NCBI RefSeq assembly: GCF_000149955.1
Contig: NC_030987.1
Span: 4,087,190 to 4,151,189 of the forward strand
DNA: 64,000 nucleotides
DNA from: Fusarium oxysporum f. sp. lycopersici 4287
Lineage: Eukaryota > Ascomycota > Sordariomycetes > Hypocreales > Nectriaceae
Reading direction: 5' to 3'
Shown piece by piece: positions 55,568 to 64,000 of this stretch; positions within the stretch are counted from its first letter, which is position 1, and each line of letters opens with the position of its first letter. The translations under genes were made by a program, and so were the position numbers. A model generated the notes under the pieces. It did not search any database, was not told the origin of the DNA, and saw only the letters and a program-made list of their open reading frames with translations.

Positions 55568-57831
55568 ATGTCTGCCCATCCTCCAGATGAACATAGAGGT
55601 CCTACCTCTGAGGAAGGGAGTTGGGACATCCCGTCTTCCCGCTCCGATGAGGTAGCCTCTCACTCCTCCGACTTCAACGGAATTGGTACAGCATTTGGGG
55701 ATCTCGACTCACACCCTTCCGATATGAGTCTTTCACTTTCCGCTGACAGCGATGAGGTCACACTGGCTTTCCAAGAGCGAGACGACATCCTGAAAGCAAA
55801 GCTTGCCAGCGTTGAAACTCAAATCGACTACATGACCAGTACTGCTAATTTCCCCAACCTCTCTTCGGAAGAGATTATGAGCCGTCGCGAAGCTCGCGAG
55901 CAAGCCCGAGCCGATCTTGTCAGGCTCAAAGAGGAGAACCAGGCCAACCGCGTTCGTTACGACGAACTCAGAGTAAGTCATCACCAGCCAAGACAAGCTC
56001 GTCGTCTCATATTAACCCTTTCACCTTCTAGGAGGATCTTATCAACTCTACCGATGGCAACCTCACCCCTGCACAGGTTTTGGCCAAGATTAAGGAATTG
56101 GACCGAGTTGAGGTAGACCTTGCCGAAAGCAACGCGGCGCTGCGTCGCATGAGTGAAGCCCAAGGTGACTCCTCGTCCGGTAGTGATGTAAGTATTTCCT
56201 GTACCTTATTGAAACAGATGATTGACATCTGAACTTAGGGGGATGATGAGGCATCATCTGAAGAGGATTTGTCTGATGACTCGGACGAATCCAGCGCCCA
56301 GGGAACCACCTCAGAGTCCGACAGCGATGGTCCAGGGGAATAGGATCCCCCAAACTCTCTTGCTGATGATTCCTCAGAGATGGAGTCCCAATTCGCTCGT
56401 TCAGATGGCAACTCCGCTGCCGATGGCGGCAACAATGATGCATCCCCAGCCAACCAAGGCACTGCATCTGCTGATCAGGGCTGTCCCACCAACGACCAGA
56501 ACGAGACTGTTTCCATTCCTTCTGATGATCAGAAGTACACGATCAACGTCAGCTCGGTTTTCAACGCTAACAGCAACGTTAATTCTCGTCGTGTGCTCTT
56601 GGAAAAGATCCCTCAAAGCACCACTCTGACTCAGGTTGCCAACGCGGTCTGTGGTGTTGGAGGCCTCGTCCGAATCTCCGTTCTGGAGAACATCATCAAG
56701 AGTGGTACTGCGTTTAAGCTTGCCTGCGTTGAGTTCCGCGACTCGACCGCAGCGGAGAAGTACGTTGCCAATGTTAAGGCCAACGGGCTTGAGCTTGTTG
56801 ACGCCACTGGACGATTCGTCGACATTGAAGTCAAGCTCATCAACAACACCTCGTCCTACCAATCCCGCCACGGGCACCCGCACAACTATGGTGTCGGTCA
56901 TTACAGCGAGCACTCTGGCCGCTGCATCACCCTCGGCAACTTTCCCACCTCTGCGATCTGGTATCTGTTTACCCGATTCGGGACTAAGTACATCATCCGT
57001 GCTTGGTTTTCCCCCAATGAGAACCAGATGAACGGCAAACTGTCCGTTGAGTTGGCCAGTACCTTCGAAGCCGGTCGCCTCTGCGGAATGATTCTCAACC
57101 GCGGCTTCCTGCCTTACCATGGACCTGTCGCTCAGATGGGATTTGGTCCTACTCCCTCTGACCGAGATGTCGAGGAGCTTACCAGTTCCGTCTCCAACAC
57201 GATCGACTACATCTCTCCTAAACATCTTGTAGATACCTGGAATGTGCAACCCTTCAACCTATTCACTCCCGCAACAAACTTCGTGTATGGTGCCCCTATC
57301 CCTCGGCGAGCGGTTACAAGCCGCACTTCGTCGATGACCGTGGAGGTTTCGCGCATCCCATCTCACTACTCAGGAATGTCCAGTGTAGTGCCGCACATTC
57401 TCGTCCGTTATGAGAAGACCTCCACCGACCTTCAAGATATTCCAATGACAAACATCACCTTTACCTTCGTCGATGAGGATATGAAGTATATTGTCGTTGG
57501 TGGTCAGATCTTTTCTCGAGAGGTCACAGGAGATATCTATACCAAGGTCGATGGCGTCGAGCTTGTCAAGCTTAAGCAGGACAACATTCTCAAGACCAAA
57601 TGGGCCCCCTTCTGGAAGCACTACTGTGAGGTCAACGACCTCCCTGACATCCGCAAGTACGCTGAGTATGGACGAATCGCCGGCATTCGCCGCAACGTCA
57701 ACAAGAAGTTCGGTTTCGCTTCCTCTTGGAACCCCGAGCGCCTCACAGCCATTCCGACTCAGATCATAAACTATCTAAACCCAAAGAGCCGAAAGGTGGT
57801 CTCGACCGCTGGGACCCCTAATCGCAAGTAG
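55568..57831 (+). CDS. RRM-like protein with acidic N terminus and one in-frame TAG
   Basis: Exons 55568-55972, 56032-56187 and 56239-57831, all phase 0, joined over 59- and 51-nt introns. The frame has 717 sense codons if the TAG at 56341-56343 (codon 222) is decoded. Residues 1-75 are Ser/Asp-rich, about 80-185 form a coiled coil (ERDDILKAKLASVETQID, RREAREQARADLVRLKEEN), and about 188-250 are acidic. Residues about 280-380 look like an RNA-recognition motif (RRVLLEKIPQSTTLTQV, KLACVEFRDSTAAEKYV), and about 400-490 like a second (RCITLGNFPTSAIWYLF). The C-terminal domain (about 560-717) has a conserved-looking WNPERL end. If the stop is obeyed, a 221-aa acidic coiled-coil protein results and both RRM-like domains are lost. 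RNA binding is inferred. Confidence 0.75.
56341..56343 (+). other. In-frame TAG in hairpin loop (candidate UAG to UGG editing site)
   Basis: Codon 222 of the RRM-like gene. Arms GGGGA (56335-56339) and UCCCC (56346-56350) pair perfectly, closing the six-base loop AUAGGA. Editing would give GPGE-W-DPPNSL and open the remaining 495 codons. Confidence 0.5.
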
Positions 57832-58306
57832 ATATGTACCAAGAAGAGTCCGCGATAACTAGGTACACAGAACAGCTGATTAACAACGGATCAACGGTGT
57901 TCAGGGGAACACCTCAACAATGGTTCAGCAATATTCGGCTGAAATAATCAACAACGAAGGCAAGGGAGGCTTGCGACTATTTCCGGAATGTTGTTTGCAC
58001 GCAGGTGAATGGTAGTATGGAACACATGGGACATCTAAGGGCTTTGCTGTAACGGGATTTGTATCACATCTTTTTTGGAGCCCTGGGGAATCAATGAATT
58101 AATCAACGGTAGTTTAAGGTACTTTTAGGTAGCTCAATGTAAAAAAGTCATTTGACACAAAATGGGTATCTCTAATGCTATGTCCGCCGTGACCGTATGC
58201 TTTTGAAAAGTAATTGCGCCTTCGCCTGTAATAATAAAATGCTCTCATGCAATCTTCACGAAAGCCATCTCCAACTCCGTAGCCAGCCTTGACCTGTTGC
58301 TTTTCT
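57832..58306. other. convergent 3' intergenic region
   Basis: 3' flanks of the RRM-like and chromodomain genes; no further gene seen. Confidence 0.5.
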
Positions 58307-59953
58307 TCAACTGTAATCATCTGCTCCCCATCCATTCGCACCCCAGTTCTTAGCCCGGTTCTTCTTCGCAGGCGGTTCCTCCACAACGAAAAGCTCATCA
58401 TCGTCATCATCCTCCTGACGCGGATCTGCAGCGACGGGCATTCCAAGTTCATCTTCCTCTCCGCCCGCGAAAGCCTCACTGACGCTCTTGAACTGCTTTG
58501 CAGGAATGCCCCATGATAACGTCGTTTGTTTCATGGATTTCTTCTTGGGAGCGTATGATGGTGCAGCGGAGGGTTGTTTAGAAACTGGTTTTGTAACCGG
58601 CTTGTCTGAGCGCTTTCGTTTCCTGTTGCGGAGGTATGCTTTGACGAGATCCTTGGGGAGGTTAGATTCTGGCTCCCAGGAGGGGTTCTGATCCGGTGGC
58701 CAGTCGCCTTCCCAGCGGACCAAGAAGTAGCGGACTAGACCTTGGCCTTCTACATCATATAGTTCCATGTCTTCGAGGCGTTTGACTTCCCAGCCTAGTT
58801 CATCTGCCTCTTCTGGATCTTCCCCCACGGGTTCTTCTTGAGGAACTGGCTCTGGAGACTTGGGGATGCTAGTTTTGGGCTTTGACTTTGGCTTTGGAGG
58901 TTTCTTTTGAACTGAGATAGCTTCTTCGATGAGTCGTGCTGTCTGGGTTTCTGGCTCTGGATCTGGTGTCTCAACCCCCGAGTTAGAGTAGGTGAGTGAC
59001 TCTTGGGGAGTCCAGTCTGAGGCGGAGCCTGTACCTCGAACGCCACTCAATAGTCCGTAAGAAGGTTGTGCTTTTTTTGAAGGACGGTCAAGCTTTTTTT
59101 TGCCTTCAGACTTTGAGCGTATGCTCGTGATTTGCGGCGTGCTTTGTCGACTTGAGGTCCCTGTTGAGGGGAATGACTCAAAATGTTTGCCCTTGGTATG
59201 ACTTTTCTTTGGGGCATGAGAGTCGACAGTTGTACCATGCAACGGATCCATATTAGTGCCACTGAAAGCACTTTCTGAGTCCTCAACAGTCCCTCTATGC
59301 TCATCCAATGCCTGATCATCCGTCTCAGCCGAATTACCAGTCATTTCCCACTGCAACTGTCTCGCCGGACCCTCTTCATCCGACAACCCCTCAAAGTCCT
59401 TCAATCTGTTCTTCGTAGGGGTCTTAATCGTCATGGCCCCCTTCATTGGAACAGCCTCCTCATCTTCTACCACCGCAACAACAGCCGTTTCTATCGTACT
59501 GTGCTTGGGTGGTCTACCACGCCTCTTTGGCTGGGTGACCTGTCCAGCATCTGTCTTCTTTTTCTCCGCCGCTTCCTCTTCAAGCTGTTCTTCCGTATTC
59601 TTGAATTCCCATTCTTCCAATTTCCTCGGCGATACGTACTCCAGAACATCCATTGCAGGAACCAACATCTGCGCCGCAGGTAGGTCCGTCCATGACACGA
59701 TATATGTCATCCGTCTCGGTAGAGGGAGTCCATCTGCAGCAACGCCCGGCGAGGGAAGGATAATTCGCTCCAATATATACGCGGTCGAATCTTGGGGCGG
59801 AAGCAAGCTAATAGGCTGTAGTGGAGGGCCGCTTCCAGGCACATAATCTCTTGGTTTAGACCGAAGACGTACTTCGATCCTAGATCTCTTGTGTTCCTTC
59901 GGTTTTCGTTTTTCCGACTCGTCTGGCTCGAGCTGCTGCTGGAAGGACTCCAT
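58307..59953 (-). CDS. Chromodomain and AT-hook protein
   Basis: Intronless, 548 aa. Residues about 145-152 (KRRGRPPKH) are an AT-hook for minor-groove DNA binding. The chromodomain lies near the C terminus, about residues 405-465: WEVKRLEDMELYDVEGQG, YFLVRWEGDWPPDQNPSWEPE and a following helix, with the aromatic cage residues expected for methyl-lysine binding. The N-terminal segment about 50-110 (TAYILERIILPS..YIVSWTDLP) resembles a second, shadow-like domain. The tail has KQTTLSWG, a weak PCNA-box look-alike, and an acidic end. A heterochromatin role similar to Neurospora CDP-2 of the HDA1 complex is possible; this name is a guess. Confidence 0.8.
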   Translation of the reverse strand: MESFQQQLEPDESEKRKPKEHKRSRIEVRLRSKPRDYVPGSGPPLQPISLLPPQDSTAYILERIILPSPGVAADGLPLPRRMTYIVSWTDLPAAQMLVPAMDVLEYVSPRKLEEWEFKNTEEQLEEEAAEKKKTDAGQVTQPKRRGRPPKHSTIETAVVAVVEDEEAVPMKGAMTIKTPTKNRLKDFEGLSDEEGPARQLQWEMTGNSAETDDQALDEHRGTVEDSESAFSGTNMDPLHGTTVDSHAPKKSHTKGKHFESFPSTGTSSRQSTPQITSIRSKSEGKKKLDRPSKKAQPSYGLLSGVRGTGSASDWTPQESLTYSNSGVETPDPEPETQTARLIEEAISVQKKPPKPKSKPKTSIPKSPEPVPQEEPVGEDPEEADELGWEVKRLEDMELYDVEGQGLVRYFLVRWEGDWPPDQNPSWEPESNLPKDLVKAYLRNRKRKRSDKPVTKPVSKQPSAAPSYAPKKKSMKQTTLSWGIPAKQFKSVSEAFAGGEEDELGMPVAADPRQEDDDDDELFVVEEPPAKKNRAKNWGANGWGADDYS

Positions 59954-60682
59954 CGCTCGTGTGCCAACGCGAGTCCCGCGACCCGTGACGCCAGTTCTAG
60001 CAGAATTATAACGGAATAGTCGCCAATGCGATTGGGTGAGTAAAATTCATGTAAAAAGAAAGAGTCTAAAGCAGATCAATTAGAAGGATTTTTGATCTGT
60101 GCCGTCGGCGTGTTAATAAAAATAAATCTGTTTTATGAGCTGTCCGAAAACGCGGCTTGTATCGTCAGAGGCTGGCAGCAAGTCTTAGAAGGAGCTGCTA
60201 CCCGATGACTAAGCTAGAGTCAAGGTCAACAAAGCCTAAAACAGCATGAAAAGGCCTATAGGTTGTATTTTAATTAATTTAAAGAAATGGAACTTGGCAG
60301 CTTTTATTTAATAAATATTTTTTATAATATTTATTAATTTATTAACTTATTAATTAATATCCTTAATCACATACCTAAATACTAAAGTAAATAACAAAAG
60401 TAAAATTATTCTTAACTTAATTAAGGCTATATAGCCCTTATTAGGGGGGTCCGGGCTATCCCTTCCTAATTGAGCCTCAATGGCGGCAGCGCTTAGCCGC
60501 GCCTAACCAAGCGCCAAACTTTTCCATCCACCATGAGAGCACGAACACAGCTCTACCGAGCTTCAGCATCCCCACGTCACGCCAAATAACCGACGACGGC
60601 ACAACGACATCTTCAATCTCCACTCCAAACCTCTAATTGACTTTTCCTTCCGAACCTCAATTGGCCACACCATCAATTCATC
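59954..60682. other. divergent intergenic region containing AT-rich island
   Basis: No gene. Positions about 60245-60450 are extremely AT-rich, with TTAATTAA and TATTTATTAATTTATT-type sequence, ending at the 12-bp palindrome GGCTATATAGCC (60425-60436). GC-rich promoter sequence of PAM17 follows. Confidence 0.65.
60245..60450. repeat. AT-rich island, possible RIP relic
   Basis: A sharp block of AT-rich DNA with no coding content between two housekeeping-type genes. It resembles the remnant of a repeat destroyed by repeat-induced point mutation. Confidence 0.4.
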
Positions 60683-61395
60683 ATGGCCTCTTCGCTCAAG
60701 ACCTCCGTCTTGCGCATGCCGTTAACAGGTCTCGTGCGCTCATCACAAAAAGCTTCATTCTCAACCCTCCGCCCAGCATCATGTCTCTCAGCATCGCCGT
60801 TCCGACCTCAATGCTTCACACCCGTCGTCGCAAAGACCTTCTCCCGCACCTACGCCGATAAGCCGCAGTCCACCGAACTCCCCCCGCTTGACTGGAACAG
60901 CTTCTTCAAGCTGCGAGTTTCGCGCCGACGATACCAGCTCTTGTTCTCCATCACCAATGGCTTATTCGCCGGTGGTGCGGGTGCCGTTTTTCTCTCGACG
61001 GGTCTGGCGGAACCGATCATCTCGCAAATCCCTCTCGATCCGTTTATGACGCTGGGACTTATGACGCTCGCGTTCTCAGGTCTTGGGTGGTTGAGCGGCC
61101 CTAGTGTTGGAAACCAGGTGTTTTACCTCTTGAATCGTCAGTGGAAGAAGCAGATGACGCAGAAGGAGGCTCAGTTCTTTGAGCGCATCAAGAAGCATCG
61201 GGTTGACCCCACCAACTCGAGCGCCAGCAACCCTGGTAAGTTGTCATCTCGCTAGCTTCAAGTGCCGATCAAGTTACTAACTACAAGACAGTTCCCGATT
61301 TCTACGGCGAAAAGATTTCTAGCGTTTCTGGATATCGCCAATGGCTAAAAGACCAAAAGGCATTCAACAAAAAGAAGACTGCCAACTTCGTGTAA
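60683..61395 (+). CDS. PAM17: Presequence translocase-associated motor subunit Pam17
   Basis: Mitochondrial inner-membrane subunit of the TIM23 import motor. Exons 60683-61235 and 61292-61395 are joined over a 56-nt intron and give 218 aa. The N-terminal 60 residues are a mitochondrial presequence (Arg/Ser-rich with no acidic residue). The mature part begins LDWNSFFKLRVSRRRYQ, followed by two transmembrane helices (NGLFAGGAGAVFLSTGL and MTLGLMTLAFSGLGWL) and GPSVGNQVF, then a matrix tail ending in DFYGEKISSVSGYRQWLKDQ, all characteristic of Pam17. The second exon supplies this conserved tail, which confirms the splice. A GC-rich promoter lies between it and the AT island. Confidence 0.95.
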
Positions 61396-61599
61396 AAAAA
61401 GAAAAGAAAAAATATCTCACATGAGTCTCTGTTGACTTGAGCAAAATGTTATTTGTAATGGCGCAGCTGATGGGCAGGAATGGCCTGTCCTTGGTGTGCT
61501 CGGGTTAACACGGGCATTGTATGTTGTATGTATGTATCATAAAATCTCTCATCCAATACGACTATCCCCATTTCCTCTTTTAGCTGGCGTCTTTTTTGC

Positions 61600-63041
61600 C
61601 TATATAAAAGGTACAGATGGGTCAACAGTGTCCTTCCATGACTTGATACCACCCAGAATATCGCCGATAAATCTCTCCCCGTTGTTCCCTAGTCCCAGGT
61701 CTTTGAGTTTCTGCGCGGCAATCTGCGAATCGTTGCCGACTCGGCAGACGACGTATATGGGGGTTGAATGAGGCAAATCGCTTGGCCATCCCTCGGGTGT
61801 TGCTTCACCACGAGCGCTCATGAAGCGACTGATAGGGATGTTGACTGAACCTGAAATATTGCAGAGGTCAAAATGTTCCTTCTCTCGGACGTCCACGAGC
61901 AGCATATCCTTGTTCTCTAGCTTGTAGAGCTCATCGTACTCCTTCGCTGTGACTCGCTCATCCGGTTTGAGCAATTGAACAGGCTGCTTGACACCGCAGA
62001 ACTGAACATAGTCCATTGAGTTCTTCAGCTCATCCAACGTCAGTCTGTTCTCATCACCACAAGCCAAACAAGTCTTTCTTCTACCCCTCATCCTCACAGA
62101 TCGGAAAGGGGTATCAGCCATGCCGCTGAAAAGTAACAGCATCGGTGTCTTGGCCTCCCCATGGGTCTCGAGATCACCTCTTGAAATCAACTTGATGGCC
62201 TCCAAAGCCTGTAAGATACCCATTGTGCCAACAATAGGTCCAATGATACCACCCTCACCGCATCCAACCACGCTATCTGGTGGTGGCGGCGTAGGGAATA
62301 CGCAGCGATAACAGGGGCCTTTTCCAGGAGGGTTGTTGAGCACGATTAGTTGGCCTGAAGTTTGAAATGCAGATGCTGAGACGAGAGGCTTTGAGAGAAG
62401 AACGCAGATATCAGAGATAAGATAGCGGGATGTAGGGTGATCAGTACAATCAAGGACTAGATCATAACCCGATACAATTTCCTCAGAGTTCTGCGGTGTA
62501 AGATGTGTGTTGTGCGCATTGTAAGTTATCGTCGGATTCAGACTTCATCAGTTAGCAAGGAACACTTAGCGATGAAGGGGTGTCTCACTCTTTGAGATAT
62601 GTAATCGCACTCTGAACCTTACTCATACCAACGCGACCCGTCGAATGCGCAACTTGACGGTGCAAATTCGAAACTTCAACTTCATCACCATCAACAAGAC
62701 CGATCGTCCCAATCCCTGAACCAGCGAGGTATGCTGCAGCAGGACATCCCAGGCCTCCAGCCCCAACGAGCAGGACCTTGGCATTCCTCAAGCGTACTTG
62801 ACCTATTCTTCAATTAGCACCTTACTCTTGAACATTTAAATGGCAACTGACCTTGAAGTCCAAAGTTGGGAACAATCATCTGTCTACTGTACCTCTCATA
62901 CTCGTGGTTATCCAGTGGCCATTTCCACGCTTCTTTAGATTCACGTGCTTGTGACTCTGCGGCTGCGAGTTGAGAGCGTAGATCTGCGAGTTCGACTTCT
63001 CGCTTTGCGATTTCTCTTCGAAGGTTATCAATCTCTTCCAT
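61600..63041 (-). CDS. UBA4: Adenylyltransferase and sulfurtransferase UBA4
   Basis: E1-like enzyme that activates the ubiquitin-like Urm1 by adenylation and thiocarboxylation, for tRNA wobble-uridine thiolation and protein urmylation. Exons 63041-62852, 62802-62589 and 62542-61600 give 448 aa. Residues 1-40 form a coiled coil, then [15 protein letters not shown] and the nucleotide loop [45 protein letters not shown], the zinc cysteines CYRC and CLAC, and a C-terminal rhodanese domain with active Cys in VVCRVGNDS. The third exon starts after an AAG acceptor, giving DLNPTITYN. Divergent from the SLX9-like gene over about 410 bp. Confidence 0.95.
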
Positions 63042-63450
63042 TATTATTGCATGAGTGTGAACGAGATGTGTGAAGAAGTGTGAAAGTTAAATGTCACGAG
63101 AGGATCAGCTTAGAACGGAGATATTGAGTTGAACCCCACTATGGAATGATAGTATGAGCAGTTCTAACATTTCTATTCATAAAACATCGCAGACTGTTAA
63201 CTGATATAAGAACTAAATGCTCATCTCTTGATTCCATTTTTAGTCATAATTTCAGTGGTAACTTTGCCTAACTTCTGACCGTTGCGTTGATCTGGTCATC
63301 AAGCCGTAAACTGCCCCTCCATGCCGCATCTCGGTGTGCCCCACCATCTCGGTGAGGGTGGCTCACCGAAAATGTTTCTCCAGTATCTTCACCTACACCT
63401 TCAATTCCACACCAAGTCCTCCATCTCCAACACCCCAACCACAGCACAAA
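63042..63450. other. shared UBA4/SLX9-like promoter region
   Basis: Divergent promoter DNA of about 410 bp; no other feature recognised. Confidence 0.5.
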
Positions 63451-64000
63451 ATGGTACAACCCCTTCCCTCTACATTCTCTTATATAACGCCTCACTAACA
63501 AACCTCAGGCTCCTCAACCCCCAGGTCTCAAAAAGCCCTCCGCGCGCACCCTCCGCCACCAGCGCATAACAGGCCAAATCCACCCGCAAGCCCCCCAAAA
63601 AGTCTTCCGCGACGACGCCGCCGTAACCGACTCCTTCCTCTCCAGCAAACGCGACAAGCGGCTCATCAAGCACTCCTCCTTCGTATCCCGCATCCAATCA
63701 GCACGTATCTCAAAATCCACAAAGCGTCGAAGACCATCGAAGAAACTAGCAGCGAACTTAGAGAGTTTAGCTGATGCGCTGCCGGAGCTAGAGGAGGGCG
63801 CGGAGGTTGTGCAGGGAAAAGTTAGGCATAAGAGCTTGAAGAGTAAGAGGGGTGCGTTGAAGAGGAAGGAGAGGGTTGTTAAGGGCGAGATGGAGAGGTT
63901 TGGGGTTAGTATGGCGAGGTTGACGCAGCAGGATGGCGTGCCTGTGCAGAAGGTTGAGGCGGAGGAGAAGGCTGCGCCGGCGCCGACTGCGAATCGATGG
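63451..64000 (+). CDS. SLX9-like ribosome biogenesis protein (partial, runs off the window)
   Basis: Exon 1 appears to contribute only the ATG (63451-63453); a 55-nt intron with GTACAA donor, CTAAC branch site and CTCAG acceptor follows, and exon 2 runs from 63509 past 64000 (at least 165 codons so far). The protein starts MAPQPPGLKKPSARTLRHQR and is strongly basic. KRRRPSKKLAANLESLADAL and the downstream RGALKRKERVVKGEMERF match the SLX9/FAF1-like small-subunit assembly family, a nucleolar factor for 40S maturation. The 3' end is outside the window, so length cannot be judged. The one-codon first exon is an inference from splice signals. Confidence 0.65.

Noticed and set aside
1..64000. CRISPR arrays, rRNA genes, intact transposons
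   Set aside because: None seen; no regular spaced repeats, transposase or reverse-transcriptase motifs were recognised.

Overview
The window looks like nuclear DNA of a filamentous ascomycete, most likely Fusarium or a close relative (Nectriaceae). Introns are short (mostly 46-60 nt) with GT..AG ends and CTAAC/CTGAC-like branch sites, coding exons have moderate GC, and the gene set is typical of Fusarium: ACC deaminase, divergent PDX1/PDX2, PAC1/LIS1, SAT4-type rhodopsin-like membrane protein, F-box proteins, DUF2828 and DUF6604. No viral, plasmid, CRISPR or rRNA/tRNA gene was recognised.

Layout. 0-12 kb: ACC deaminase, a SnoaL/NTF2-like protein, an uncharacterised Q/P-rich protein, the divergent vitamin B6 pair (PDX1 minus, PDX2 plus), an ankyrin-repeat protein and a 93-residue mitochondrial-type membrane protein. 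12-20 kb: PAC1, a rhodopsin-like membrane protein and an alpha/beta hydrolase. 20-31 kb: two tandem C2H2 zinc-finger paralogues, a PIP-kinase-like protein, a Prm10/ThrE-type membrane protein and a sulfotransferase-fold protein. 31-41 kb: a DUF6604 pseudogene, a DHDPS-family aldolase, a carboxypeptidase-S-type M20 peptidase and an archaemetzincin pseudogene. 41-54 kb: an F-box-like protein, an MFS sugar transporter with a 3.2-kb upstream region, a DUF2828/VWA protein and a second F-box protein. 54-64 kb: an RRM-like protein, a chromodomain/AT-hook protein, an AT-rich island, PAM17, UBA4 and the start of an SLX9-like gene that runs off the window.

The main discovery candidate is a set of four genes (3722-5447, the two zinc-finger genes at 20899-21691 and 22342-23021, and 55568-57831). 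Each has an otherwise intact, correctly spliced frame broken by exactly one in-frame stop, and every time the stop is TAG. Changing the A of UAG to inosine gives UGG (Trp), as in the published perithecium-stage A-to-I mRNA editing of Fusarium and Neurospora. In three of the four, the UAG sits in a 5-6 nt hairpin loop closed by a stem I can read by eye; the fourth has a weaker stem. The two real pseudogenes nearby behave differently: several frameshifts, a mixture of TAA/TGA/TAG stops, and RIP-like C-to-T changes. The four TAG genes may therefore be stage-specific genes switched on by RNA editing rather than dead genes. Expression or editing data could not be examined here.

Functional links: PDX1 and PDX2 form the two-subunit PLP synthase from one shared promoter region, and ACC deaminase is itself a PLP enzyme. 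UBA4 (tRNA thiolation/urmylation) and SLX9 (ribosome assembly) are divergent neighbours next to PAM17 (mitochondrial import). Otherwise the genes look functionally unrelated.
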